From Acetobacter aceti NBRC 14818 (lineage in GTDB: Bacteria; Pseudomonadota; Alphaproteobacteria; Acetobacterales; Acetobacteraceae): a stretch of 64,000 bases of DNA. The notes beneath the pieces were generated by a model. The model did not search any database. It was not told the DNA's origin and saw only the letters and a program-made list of their open reading frames with translations. Location of the stretch: the NCBI RefSeq assembly GCF_000193495.2, contig NZ_AP023410.1:2676501-2740500 (forward strand), written 5' to 3'. The position numbers and the translations under genes are program-made. Shown in pieces: positions 46,201-54,150 of the stretch. How positions within the stretch are numbered: position 1 is the first letter of the stretch; each line of letters begins with the position of its first letter.

Positions 46201-46769
46201 CGTTTGGCGAACAGCCCTCCACGCGTTCTCCGCTGGATATTGCGGCACTGACTCCGAATGCAGCGCGAGAAGCGGCTTTTCGCCGGGGCACGCTTGTTCA
46301 TGCATTGCTTCAGTTTTTGCCTGATAGACCGGAAGCGGATCGGACGGATGTAGGCTATAACTGGCTTCTTCAACCCGGCAATCAGTTGGATGAGCAGGAA
46401 GCAGCCCGACTGGTCGCGCGTGTCATTGAAGTGATGGAATCGCCTTTTCTGGCGCCATTGTTTGCAGAAGGCAGTCGTGCGGAGCAGAGACTGGCGGGTG
46501 TTGTCGGGGAGACTGTTATTGTCGGTCAGGTCGATCGCATGGTTGTATTGCCCGATCGTGTACTGGTCTGCGATTTTAAAACCAATCGTCGTCCTCCTTC
46601 ATCCGTGGAGCGTACGCCGGTGATGTATCTGCGGCAGATGGCGGCGTATCGCGCTCTTCTGCAGGCGCTCTATCCGGGGCGCGCTGTGGAATGTTATCTG
46701 GTTTGGACAGAGGTGCCGACGGTGACTGTATTGCCCGGAGGACTCTTGGAGGAATATAGGCCGGGATAA
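43251..46769 (+). CDS. addA: Double-strand break repair helicase-nuclease AddA
   Basis: The 1172-residue UvrD-family 3'-5' helicase of AddAB with a C-terminal RecB-type nuclease. Motifs are Walker A VSASAGSGKTKLLIDRLLRL, motif Ib region IGTIHAFCQSLLRRFPLEAE, Walker B and motif III in LLLDEVQDTSREQW and VFAVGDYKQSIYGFQGADPE, and a late motif NRLLYVALTRASDRLVVCGW. The nuclease has VGQVDRMVVLPDRVLVCDFK with TNRRPPSS. It follows addB after the repeat; no other start is plausible, and a second, inverted repeat fragment follows it. Confidence 0.95.
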   Translation: MTLPTSAIDLANAQQNAASDPNASVFVSASAGSGKTKLLIDRLLRLMLPRQNPHDPTGPLIPGTWPGRILCLTFTKAAAAEMAIRLQRTLGEWVTLSDDKLDQALGRLNVPLSARAEARALFARVLDLPGGMRIGTIHAFCQSLLRRFPLEAETNPHFTLMEDTDASLALSEATEAELGRLPASLVEPLAAQISLVDLLGLLTELRFSAQSHEALKLARTDREALRAKLLRALGVKAVPDGDPVLAACADIPDETEFRNFIETVSKEASDSVQKTAVSMLDWLSQCPPERAASWSAWCNFFLTNKGEPRKKGGLNAVFIKKHPDILERFEAETRRILAVEETSRAITLANLTLALLRTAAPVLETYSTGKALRGQVEYDDLILRTLGLLRDPGAAWVLYKLDGGIDHLLLDEVQDTSREQWRIAGDLTEEFFSGVGAHDENSGPRTVFAVGDYKQSIYGFQGADPEAFREWRQTFERRAQNAEALWREPQLTVSFRSTTPVLTLVDAVFNHPLAARGVSEPGQAMPRHESARPGQGGRVELWPLVPRAIEGEEDAAEPDPWAATRKNVGQISPQQRLADTLARWIAAQLLQPPAPGETQLTPGDVLILVPRRSAFVRALIRALKTADVPVATLVRTGLADQTVVQDLMALCDALLLPQDNLTLACVLTSPLGGLSDDSLMALAMDRDGEPLWTVLRERHAERPDWSAAWNYLSALFRRVDYASPYTLLSEALGVHGGRARILARLGPEAAEPIDELLSAALRYEENHVHSLQGFLHWLRNSNESVKREAEATGNAVRVMTAHGSKGLQARLVILPDTIGTPRSDSRLLWLLAKGSDSSLPVFVPRTDTATEVTKAVREKLREQAAEEYNRLLYVALTRASDRLVVCGWETGRALSDESWYARCVDGFTAAGAVSEPFDLGWEGERLVLQEIATVSRTTHAETVLPPSAPLPAWAGHAPDWTPTPPPTESALARPLSPSRPDDAPFGEQPSTRSPLDIAALTPNAAREAAFRRGTLVHALLQFLPDRPEADRTDVGYNWLLQPGNQLDEQEAARLVARVIEVMESPFLAPLFAEGSRAEQRLAGVVGETVIVGQVDRMVVLPDRVLVCDFKTNRRPPSSVERTPVMYLRQMAAYRALLQALYPGRAVECYLVWTEVPTVTVLPGGLLEEYRPG

Positions 46770-46794
46770 AATTGATGTTCTAAAAACCTGAAGA

Positions 46795-46825
46795 AATCAA
46801 AGGGACTGTGTCCCTTTGTGTGGCA
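46795..46825. repeat. Dispersed palindromic intergenic repeat, inverted partial copy
   Basis: The reverse complement reads ACACAAAGGGACACAGTCCC followed by TTTGATTT, matching the core of the copies near 23000 and 43140 in the opposite orientation. Together with the copy upstream of addA, it makes inverted repeats flanking that gene. Confidence 0.75.
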
Positions 46826-46918
46826 AAGTGCCAAGGAGAGCCATTCCATTTTGATTATATGGAATTTCTGAATTTTTCTGGAAAACACTCTCCAAAACGT
46901 CTTCTATATCCAGTTTGT

Positions 46919-47620
46919 TCAGACCCGCTGCATTGTCCAGACGACACGTCCAATAATGGTCATGGCATGCCCATCAGGTGAGCCGAGGCTGACCTGATCA
47001 GATGGGAAAGTTGCTGATTGGTACGCCGGATTATCGGACTGGACGAGAAAATCACCGTTAGCTGTGCGGGAAATCCTTTTTACGAACAGACCGCCATGCA
47101 TCACGACAGCATAAACCCCTTCGATCCTTGTGGAAGGCTGGGTATCAACCAGCAGGCGATCACCACTGTGGATGGTGGGGAGCATGGAATCACCGTCAGC
47201 CGTGATCATGATCAGGCCGGAAGGTTGCAGCCCTAATTCGTCGGTCAGAAAGGATCGTGGAAACTGTATGGGGTGTCCCACACTTTCCTCACAGGTGCGA
47301 CCAAAACCGGCAGACGCTCTGGCATCGTAATAAACGACGGCAACGGAAGAGGAGAGTTTGGTCTCTCCCGTCCAGAGCCATTCGACAGAGACGCCGAGTT
47401 CTCTGGATATTTCTTCAATTTTTGAAGGCTTCCAGTCTGCTCCTGGCTTTTGGTACTTCCCGATCATGGACTCGGAAATGCCAGTGGCGAGATGCAGTTG
47501 CCGTGCAGAGCCGTAACGCTGGATCGCCTGCGTCAGTCTTCCTTCGCGCGTTGAAGGATCCGGAGCCTCCTTCAGGGAAGGACCGCGGCGGCGACGGGAG
47601 TTTTTCTTTTCTTCCGCCAT
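46919..47620 (-). CDS. S24 (LexA/C2-like) self-cleaving phage-type repressor
   Basis: A 233-residue repressor. N-terminal helix-turn-helix of the phage repressor type (LTQAIQRYGSARQLHLATGI, then SKIEEISRELGVSVEWLW), then the S24 peptidase domain with an Ala-Gly cleavage site in DARASAGFG, the catalytic Ser in ADGDSMLPTIHSGDRLLVD, and the catalytic Lys in YAVVMHGGLFVKRI. DNA damage would trigger RecA-stimulated self-cleavage and derepression. The start at 47620 (MAEEKKNSRRRRG) is preferred over an upstream codon. Divergent from two small genes, with palindromes between them, as in phage switch regions. Confidence 0.88.
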   Translation of the reverse strand: MAEEKKNSRRRRGPSLKEAPDPSTREGRLTQAIQRYGSARQLHLATGISESMIGKYQKPGADWKPSKIEEISRELGVSVEWLWTGETKLSSSVAVVYYDARASAGFGRTCEESVGHPIQFPRSFLTDELGLQPSGLIMITADGDSMLPTIHSGDRLLVDTQPSTRIEGVYAVVMHGGLFVKRISRTANGDFLVQSDNPAYQSATFPSDQVSLGSPDGHAMTIIGRVVWTMQRV

Positions 47621-47646
47621 TACACAGTGCGATTTCGTGCTGAGAA

Positions 47647-47714
47647 AGTGTCTATATAATAACACTCATCCAACGAGGTTTTTTGCTTGCTTATATGAGT
47701 TAAATGGCTCATAT
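47647..47714. promoter_or_regulatory. Candidate operators of the S24 repressor
   Basis: Two inverted repeats lie in the 178-base divergent region. AGTGTCTATATAATAACACT (47647-47666) has 5-base arms around an AT-rich centre with a TATAAT-like -10 hexamer. ATATGAG (47693-47699) pairs perfectly with CTCATAT (47708-47714). Both could be repressor sites controlling the repressor gene and the opposite small genes. Confidence 0.5.
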
Positions 47715-47798
47715 TCTTCTCCGAAGGGACGATTGAAAGATCGTTAAAAACTTGCAAAATACCAGAATTGGCAAAAATCCTTACTCAATGGATGATGT

Positions 47799-48104
47799 AT
47801 GTCACAGGTTGATCGTAAAAAACAAGCCCATTCACGCTCATACAGTGGACCAAATCCCATTCGTATGAGTGATCAGGAGTGGAGTGTCATGATTTCGGCT
47901 CTCTCAAATGAGCAGAAAGAGTTGCTGAGTGAATTACGTCATCGGGCGCAGTGTTGCACGCAGATGGCTGTTTCCGGGCCGCAGCCCACGGCTGTAACAC
48001 TGGAAGTGGCGGAGACTGCGATGGATGCACTGCTGCGGAAATTGGCGGACATGGAAGTGAAGTTCCCATTTGAAAGGTTTCCTCTCTCAGGGAGTTATGC
48101 GTGA
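47799..48104 (+). CDS. Small protein of unknown function in a phage-like module
   Basis: A 101-residue soluble protein, basic at the N-terminus (SQVDRKKQAHSRSYSG) and helical after it (SDQEWSVMISALSNEQKELL, LRKLADMEVKF). No family recognised. Divergent from the S24 repressor and overlapping the next gene by four bases, so it is probably the first gene of a repressed operon. No good ribosome-binding site is visible. Confidence 0.55.
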   Translation: MSQVDRKKQAHSRSYSGPNPIRMSDQEWSVMISALSNEQKELLSELRHRAQCCTQMAVSGPQPTAVTLEVAETAMDALLRKLADMEVKFPFERFPLSGSYA

Positions 48105-48373
48105 TGGTCAGAAAGTTTGAAGCTGAGCGAGCAGAAGATCTGGGAAAGGCAGCCAGGGCGCTTTACGCAAAAGGAAAAAGTATTCGTGCCATTTCCGAAC
48201 AGATTGGCGCGTCACGATCCTATGTCCATCGGATTCTGATGCGCGCACGGGCGGAACGTCTTGCCGCTATGGTCAGTCAGCGTCGCATTGCGCAGGGGAA
48301 TGATCCTCTCCCTCCGGGAAACATTATCAGTATGGGAGCCATAAGTTTACATAATCGTCGGTATTTTCATTAA
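48101..48373 (+). CDS. Small helix-turn-helix protein
   Basis: A 90-residue basic protein with a resolvase-like helix-turn-helix: ALYAKGKSIRAISEQIGASR followed by SYVHRILMRA. It starts at GTG 48101 or ATG 48104, both with GGAG upstream, overlapping the previous gene. Compatible with a DNA-binding regulator or a recombination directionality-type factor; no exact family assigned. Expected to be controlled by the divergent S24 repressor. Confidence 0.6.
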   Translation: MMVRKFEAERAEDLGKAARALYAKGKSIRAISEQIGASRSYVHRILMRARAERLAAMVSQRRIAQGNDPLPPGNIISMGAISLHNRRYFH

Positions 48374-49056
48374 AAAACCTGTATCATGGCGCGAGTGTAT
48401 CGCTTTATGCAGCCAGACAGTGTTCCATGGGTAATGTTTCGGGTGTCGATGAAACCGCTTTTCCTGATTGTGAAAATGTATGGTTGTAGAATGTTATATG
48501 TGAATTTTGAATTGAAAGATTTTATATCTGGGAAGATATCTTATTATTTCATTGGATATCCCGTTATAACTAATTGACGTGGAGTGCGTTTATCCAACTT
48601 CAACTCTGATGCTGATTGCAGCCCATCGGAATCAAGGTTTTTCGCCGAGCCGACTGGAAGATGAATATAGGTATTGTGGAGTCTATTATGGATAGAGTTT
48701 TTGGTTTCTATGTGTAATTAATAATTATGGATCAATTTTTGTTTGATCTGAATATGGGAATAATTCTCTATTGGAGAAGCAGTGTAGATAAAAACAGAAA
48801 AATATTTTCTATTCCTGTTTATTTTTCTCTATATCGTTTGTATTATTTTGTTTTAACCTGGTAACGATGATTTTTGTCTTGATATCTCAAGGGATTTATT
48901 GATTGCGCTGTTTTTCATTCGCTTGTTCTTTAATGCGAAGTTTAAAAAATCTCAAACGTAAAGCGGAGAGACAATCATTCCCCGTTTTCTGACTTCTCAT
49001 TTTATATGGAAAGAAGGGCCTGAAGGAATATTCAGGCCCGTAATACCAGCCAGCAA
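48374..49056. other. About 680 bases of AT-rich DNA without a convincing gene
   Basis: A 63-codon frame (48386-48577) lacks a ribosome-binding site and has a composition set by low GC rather than selection. The rest is strongly AT-rich with long T runs (around 48780-48850). No tRNA, terminator or repeat recognised. It looks like foreign or decayed DNA attached to the phage-like module. Confidence 0.5.
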
Positions 49057-49413
49057 TCAGCCGCCGGCTTTTTTCGCAGCGTCAAATGCGTCCATGATAC
49101 GGGTCGAGTAAACAAGCGCCGCTCCAGCATTCAAAGCAATGGCGACACTGAGCGCTTCCCCGATTTCCTCTCGGGTCGCGCCGGCCTTTACGGCTTCCGC
49201 AGCATGAATGGTGATGCAGCCGTCACAGCGGGTCGTTGCGGCGACCGCCAGCGCAATTAGCTCCCGCGTCTTTGCGTCGAGGTGACCGCTTTTTGCGCTC
49301 GCGCCGTTCAGGGCGAGAATGCTCGAGACCGTATCAGGCGCGACAGAGCTGTAGGCGCCGATGGCCTTGCCCAGATGCTCGCGTCGTTCATTCCAGTCAC
49401 TCCAGTCCGTCAT
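49057..49413 (-). CDS. Carboxymuconolactone decarboxylase/AhpD-family protein
   Basis: A 118-residue all-helical protein of the CMD/AhpD family: LDAKTRELIALAVAATTRCD with the redox motif CDGC and downstream HAAEAVKAGATREEIGEALS. Members with a CxxC plus His act as alkylhydroperoxidase-like disulfide reductases; others decarboxylate gamma-carboxymuconolactone. The CxxC supports the redox role. Monocistronic; divergent from zapE. Confidence 0.85.
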   Translation of the reverse strand: MTDWSDWNERREHLGKAIGAYSSVAPDTVSSILALNGASAKSGHLDAKTRELIALAVAATTRCDGCITIHAAEAVKAGATREEIGEALSVAIALNAGAALVYSTRIMDAFDAAKKAGG

Positions 49414-49567
49414 GTCCTGAATTCCTCTGTTGGGGGTGAAAGCGCCTCACGATAGGACGATGTCCGGAAGTCGCCTCTTCACCACCGCGTGAGTATGGTG
49501 TCACGAGCGAGTGTGGCCTATTGCCTCTCTCTTGCTGGTCACAGCAGGCCTCGCTATCGGCAGAAGC

Positions 49568-50806
49568 ATGAATACCATGAACAGACAGCCCCTTTCCGCC
49601 CAGTCCCGGACTTCAGGCCAGCCTCAGGCTTCAGGTCCATTTGCGCTGTATGAAGAGCGTGTCGCCAGCGGCACCCTGCGGCGCGATCCGGATCAGGAAC
49701 GAGTCGCCAGACGCCTCGACCGCCTGTGGGTCGAACTGGAGGCGTACCGTCCTGCTCCGGTCAGACCTCAGGAAGAGCGGAAAGGCCTGTTCTCGAAACT
49801 CGTCAGCAAGCTGCCGGAACTGCTGAACCGGACAGACGAACGCGTCGATGACGGTATTCCACGCGGGGTGTATATCGTTGGTCGTGTCGGTCGCGGCAAG
49901 ACGATGCTGATGGACCTGTTCTTCTCCTGTGTCACGATCGAGAGGAAGCAGCGTATCCACTTTCTGACGTTCATGCAGGAAGTGCACCAGCGGCTCCGGA
50001 CGCTCAAGGAAGCCAATCCGGGGATGAGCGATCCAATCCCGCCGCTGGCCCAGACCATCGCTCAGGATGCGACTCTGCTCTGTTTCGATGAGTTCCAGAT
50101 CAATGACATCGCCGACGCCATGATTCTGGGGCGTCTGTTTGAGGCCCTGTTTGCGGCGAAGGTCATTATCGTCGCCACCTCGAATACCGTGCCTGGCGAT
50201 CTGTTCCAGAATCGCCCCGGTGCAGATGCTTTCAAGCCGTTCATCACCATCATCCAGCGTCATCTGGATACGGAAGTGCTGGATTCGGAGACCGATTATC
50301 GCCGTGGACGCGATCAGGACGATACGACATGGATCGTCCCGGCTGACGAGACGGCCAGACGACGTCTCGACAAGATCGTAGCCCGTTATGGCGAAGGCCA
50401 TCCGGTGGAAAAGGTGACTCTGGAATTCAGCGGGCGGACTCTTCCGGTCGACCACGCACAGGGTCCGGTTGCCCGTTTCGATTTCACTTCTCTGTGTAGC
50501 AGACCGCTGGGACCAAATGATTATTTGGCAATCGCCAAGAAATTTCCCGTTATTGTGATGGACGACATTCCATCGCTTGGACCCGACGATGCGAACGTCG
50601 CCAGACGCTTCATCACATTGATCGATGCCTTGTATGACAACGGCAATTTGCTGTTCGTCTCCGCCGACGACTCCCCGGATAACCTGTTTCCGTCAGGGGA
50701 GGGCGCGGACGCATTCGCCCGCACGGCGTCCCGCCTCATGGAGATGAGCAGCGAGAGCTGGCTGGCCCGTGCTCACGGTCCGGGGGGAGTCCTCTCCAGA
50801 CCGTGA
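49568..50806 (+). CDS. zapE: Cell division ATPase ZapE (AFG1-like)
   Basis: A 412-residue AFG1/ZapE-family P-loop ATPase, linked in proteobacteria to Z-ring dynamics and, in mitochondria, to inner-membrane quality control. N-terminal FALYEERVASGTLRRDPDQE; Walker A VYIVGRVGRGKTMLMDLFF; then VHQRLRTLKEANPG, Walker B TLLCFDEFQINDIADAMILG, sensor IIVATSNTVP, and the late block VIVMDDIPSLGPDDANVARR. The ATG at 49568 is used; the frame is open 19 codons upstream without a ribosome-binding site. It directly precedes the sucA leader region. Confidence 0.92.
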   Translation: MNTMNRQPLSAQSRTSGQPQASGPFALYEERVASGTLRRDPDQERVARRLDRLWVELEAYRPAPVRPQEERKGLFSKLVSKLPELLNRTDERVDDGIPRGVYIVGRVGRGKTMLMDLFFSCVTIERKQRIHFLTFMQEVHQRLRTLKEANPGMSDPIPPLAQTIAQDATLLCFDEFQINDIADAMILGRLFEALFAAKVIIVATSNTVPGDLFQNRPGADAFKPFITIIQRHLDTEVLDSETDYRRGRDQDDTTWIVPADETARRRLDKIVARYGEGHPVEKVTLEFSGRTLPVDHAQGPVARFDFTSLCSRPLGPNDYLAIAKKFPVIVMDDIPSLGPDDANVARRFITLIDALYDNGNLLFVSADDSPDNLFPSGEGADAFARTASRLMEMSSESWLARAHGPGGVLSRP

Positions 50807-50847
50807 CAGCCCGACGGCTTGTCGTGTCTTTTTCAGCGGTCTAGCAA

Positions 50848-50901
50848 ATTCCGCAGTAACCCGGCCGGACCGGGTATGGCCGGGTCACCCGGTCGCGGAA
50901 T
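50848..50901 (+). promoter_or_regulatory. sucA leader structure with alternative pairings
   Basis: ATTCCGC (50848-50854) and GCGGAAT (50895-50901) enclose four mutually pairable arms: ACCCGG (59-64), CCGGGT (70-75), CCGGGT (80-85) and ACCCGG (87-92 of the 50800s). Arm 1 can pair with arm 2 or 3, and arm 4 with arm 2 or, across a one-base loop, poorly with arm 3. Such exclusive pairings are typical of attenuators or riboswitches. No known class was recognised. Confidence 0.4.
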
Positions 50902-50916
50902 GGAGACACTCAGGCC

Positions 50917-51093
50917 ATGGATATGTTTGCAGAGACGCACTCGTCCCGTCTGAAGTCGCTTTCCTGCGGTCAGGTGACCAGTTCTTCAGCTTTGGACGTA
51001 ACAGTCATGTCGAAACGGCCTATCGACCGGTTTGGGGAGGTGACACACAGTCCCACCTCCGCGAGCTTGAGAAGAAACACAGGAGCGTTCTGA
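50917..51093 (+). CDS. Possible 58-codon leader ORF ending two bases before sucA
   Basis: An ATG frame (MDMFAETHSSRLKSLSCGQV...) with GGAG about 11 bases upstream, whose TGA lies two bases before the sucA ATG. Such placement allows translational coupling or attenuation. The peptide has no motif or amino-acid run typical of an attenuator, and it may be chance. It follows immediately after the four-arm leader structure. Confidence 0.25.
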   Translation: MDMFAETHSSRLKSLSCGQVTSSSALDVTVMSKRPIDRFGEVTHSPTSASLRRNTGAF

Positions 51094-51095
51094 AA

Positions 51096-53954
51096 ATGGC
51101 GGGCAGCGATCTTCTTACGACGGCACTGAGCGGAAGCAATATTGCTTACGTGGCCGATCTGTACGCACGATGGGCCGAAGACCCGAAGAGCGTCGACCCG
51201 TCCTTTGCCGACCTGTTCGGCTCAATGGACGATGAAACGGCTTCCATCCTTCAGGACGCCTCCGGGGCCTCCTGGGCGCCGCGCAAATCCATCATCACGG
51301 GCGACGAGCCCGCCCCGGCTCCTGCCGGCGGCAAGGGCGCCGGTCTGGCTGCGACAGACAGCCTCGCCATCGCCCAGTTGATCCGGGCGTTTCGTGAGTT
51401 CGGTCATCTGGAAGCGCAGACCGACCCGCTGGGTCTGAAAGTTCCGGCTCCGACCGTTGAGCTTGACCCTGCGACCTACGGCTTTGGTCCAAAGGATCTC
51501 GATCGTCCGGTCTATATCGGCAAGCTGCTGTCTCCGATCCTGCCGGGCCGCGAGACCGCCAGCGTCAAGGAAGTCGTGGCGGCCCTGCGTCAGGTCTATT
51601 GCGGCGCGATCGGTGCGGAATACATGTATGCGCGCTCCGAAGAGCAGCGCGAGTGGTTCCGTTCCCGTCTGGAAGGCGACAACTGGCCCAGCAGCGTTAC
51701 GGTCGATGAGCAGAAGTCGATCCTCAAGAACCTGACGGAAGCCGAAGGGTTCGAGTCCTTCTGCCAGAAGCGTTATGTCGGCGCGAAGCGCTTCGGTCTT
51801 GAAGGTGGTGAAGTCTCCATCCCGGCGCTGCATGCCGTGATCGATCAGGTCGCGCAGCAGGGTGTGAAGTCAGTCGCCATCGGCATGGCGCATCGCGGTC
51901 GTCTGAACACGCTGGTGAACGTCGTCCGCAAGCCTTACGTCGCGATCTTCAACGAGTTCGGCGGCGGCTCCTTCAAGCCCGATAACGTGGCCGGTTCCGG
52001 TGACGTGAAGTACCATCTTGGCTCTTCCACGGATGTCGAGATTGGCGGCCACTCCGTTCACATCTCTCTCCAGCCGAATCCCTCGCATCTTGAGGCGGTC
52101 GATCCTGTGGTCTGCGGCAAGGTCCGTGCCGCACAGGATGACGACGGTGACACCGAGAAGCGTCTGTCGCATATGGCGATCCAGATCCATGGTGATGCGG
52201 CCTTCGCCGGTCAGGGTGTGGTCTACGAGACGCTGTCCATGTCTCAGCTCGTCGGTTACCGCACGGGTGGTTCAATCCATATCATCGTGAATAACCAGAT
52301 CGGTTTCACGACCAATCCGGTGAATGGCCATTCCGGCATCTACGGTTCCGACATGGCCAAGGCCATCGAGGCGCCCGTGCTGCACATCAACGGCGATAAT
52401 GCGGAGGCTGTGGTCTACGCCTCGCGTCTGGCCGCTGATTACCGCCAGAAATTCGCCAGCGACATCATTCTCGATATCGTCTGCTATCGTCGTCACGGCC
52501 ATAACGAGACCGACGAGCCGGCCTTCACGCAGCCCGTGATGTACAAGGCCATCGCCGGTCATGAGACGCCGCATACCGTTTACGCCAATCACCTGGTGAA
52601 AGCAGGCGTGCTGACGGAAGATGAAGTGAAGGCCCAGTGGGATGCGTTCCACGCGAAGCTGGACGAAGACTTCAAGGCCGCGCAGTCCTACAAGGTCAAC
52701 AAGGCGGACTGGTTGGAAAGCAACTGGGCCGGTCTGCAGGCTCCCCCGAAGGCGGGTGAAGTCACGAAGGTCGAGACCGGTGTGTCGAAAGACGTGCTGA
52801 CGGAAATCGGTGCTGCCATCACGAAAGTGCCGGAAGGATTCGATCTCAACAGCAAGATCGCCCGCCAGATGAAGGCGAAGGCGAAAGCCATCGAGACCGG
52901 CGAAGGCATCGACTGGGCGACCGGCGAGGCTCTCGGATTCGGCTCCCTGCTGCTGGAGAAGCATCGCATCCGTCTGTCGGGTGAAGATGTGCAGCGCGGC
53001 ACGTTCAGCCAGCGTCATGCCGTGGTCATCGACCAGACTAACCAGCAGCCCTACACGATGCTGAACCACATCAAGGAAGGGCAGTCCAAGATCGATATCT
53101 GGAACTCGCATCTCTCCGAGTTCGCGGTGCTGGGCTTCGAGTATGGCTACACCATGCACAACCCGAACAACCTCGTGTTGTGGGAAGCGCAGTTCGGTGA
53201 CTTCGCCAACGGTGCGCAGGTCATCATCGACCAGTTCATCGCCTCGGGCGAGACGAAGTGGCTGCGTATGTCCGGCCTCGTGCTGCTGCTGCCACACGGT
53301 TACGAAGGGCAGGGACCGGAGCACTCCTCCGCCCGTCTGGAGCGCTATCTCCAGCTCTGCGCTGAAGACAACATGTTCGTCTGCAACATCACGTCGCCGG
53401 CCAACTACTTCCACGCGCTGCGTCGTCAGCTGAAGCTGCCTTATCGCAAGCCGCTGGTGCTGATGGAGCCGAAGTCCCTGCTGCGTCACAAGCTGGCTGT
53501 GTCCACACTGGCCGAGTTCGAGACAGGCACGAGCTTCCGTCCGGTGATTGGCGAGATCGATCCGCTGGCTGACAACGCCGTCGAGCGCGTCATCATCTGC
53601 TCGGGCAAGGTCTACTATGACCTGCTGGAAGCTCGCCGCGACCAGAAGCTGGAGAAAGTGGCGATCATCCGCCTTGAGCAGCTCTATCCGTTCCCGGAAG
53701 CAGAGCTTGCCGCCGAGCTGAAGCGCTATCCGAACGCGAAAGAGATCGTGTGGTGTCAGGAAGAAACCCGCAACGGCGGTGGCTGGCACTTCGTCGATCG
53801 TCTGATCGAGGGCGCGCTGGGTGTGGCCGGTCACAAGGTCGGTCGTCCGGCCTATGTGGGCCGTGCTGCCGCTGCAAGTCCGGCGACGGGTCTGGCCAAG
53901 ACGCATGCCGCAGAACAGGCCGCGCTGGTCAAGGACGCACTGGGACTGTCCTGA
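51096..53954 (+). CDS. sucA: 2-oxoglutarate dehydrogenase E1 component
   Basis: A 952-residue thiamine-diphosphate enzyme that decarboxylates 2-oxoglutarate and transfers the succinyl group to the E2 lipoyl domain in the TCA cycle. Family blocks: AYVADLYARWAEDPKSVDPS at the N-terminus, SVAIGMAHRGRLNTLVNVVR, YHLGSSTDVEIGGHSVHIS, IVNNQIGFTTNP, RRHGHNETDEPAFTQP, and the C-terminal RIRLSGEDVQRGTFSQRH region. An AGGAG ten bases before the ATG supports this start; the open frame runs upstream into the leader. It heads the sucA-sucB-lpd operon. Some acetic acid bacteria lack this complex. Confidence 0.96.
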   Translation: MAGSDLLTTALSGSNIAYVADLYARWAEDPKSVDPSFADLFGSMDDETASILQDASGASWAPRKSIITGDEPAPAPAGGKGAGLAATDSLAIAQLIRAFREFGHLEAQTDPLGLKVPAPTVELDPATYGFGPKDLDRPVYIGKLLSPILPGRETASVKEVVAALRQVYCGAIGAEYMYARSEEQREWFRSRLEGDNWPSSVTVDEQKSILKNLTEAEGFESFCQKRYVGAKRFGLEGGEVSIPALHAVIDQVAQQGVKSVAIGMAHRGRLNTLVNVVRKPYVAIFNEFGGGSFKPDNVAGSGDVKYHLGSSTDVEIGGHSVHISLQPNPSHLEAVDPVVCGKVRAAQDDDGDTEKRLSHMAIQIHGDAAFAGQGVVYETLSMSQLVGYRTGGSIHIIVNNQIGFTTNPVNGHSGIYGSDMAKAIEAPVLHINGDNAEAVVYASRLAADYRQKFASDIILDIVCYRRHGHNETDEPAFTQPVMYKAIAGHETPHTVYANHLVKAGVLTEDEVKAQWDAFHAKLDEDFKAAQSYKVNKADWLESNWAGLQAPPKAGEVTKVETGVSKDVLTEIGAAITKVPEGFDLNSKIARQMKAKAKAIETGEGIDWATGEALGFGSLLLEKHRIRLSGEDVQRGTFSQRHAVVIDQTNQQPYTMLNHIKEGQSKIDIWNSHLSEFAVLGFEYGYTMHNPNNLVLWEAQFGDFANGAQVIIDQFIASGETKWLRMSGLVLLLPHGYEGQGPEHSSARLERYLQLCAEDNMFVCNITSPANYFHALRRQLKLPYRKPLVLMEPKSLLRHKLAVSTLAEFETGTSFRPVIGEIDPLADNAVERVIICSGKVYYDLLEARRDQKLEKVAIIRLEQLYPFPEAELAAELKRYPNAKEIVWCQEETRNGGGWHFVDRLIEGALGVAGHKVGRPAYVGRAAAASPATGLAKTHAAEQAALVKDALGLS

Positions 53955-53967
53955 CTGTCTGAAACAT

Positions 53968-53990
53968 CGGGTCGCCATCATGGTGACCCG
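53968..53990 (+). promoter_or_regulatory. Intercistronic stem-loop between sucA and sucB
   Basis: CGGGTC-G-CCAT and ATGG-T-GACCCG form a hairpin with one G-T pair and a single-base loop core, just after the sucA stop. No T tract follows, so RNA stabilisation or processing is more likely than termination. A 197-base gap separates the two genes. Confidence 0.45.
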
Positions 53991-54150
53991 GTTCCGGTTG
54001 TACGCTTTTCCTCGCCTGTCTCGCAGACGTGATGAACAGGTGCCGGGAGCGTGAGTTTCGAAGACCTCCGGTTGGGGGCATAACTGAAGGATCGGTGTTG
54101 ACGGAGTGAAACCGCAACATGCCGATTCGAAAAGGAAAGTGGGAAGCGAG

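Noticed and set aside
48386..48577. 63-codon frame after the helix-turn-helix gene
   Set aside because: No start signal, and composition reflects low GC; kept only as part of the gap description.
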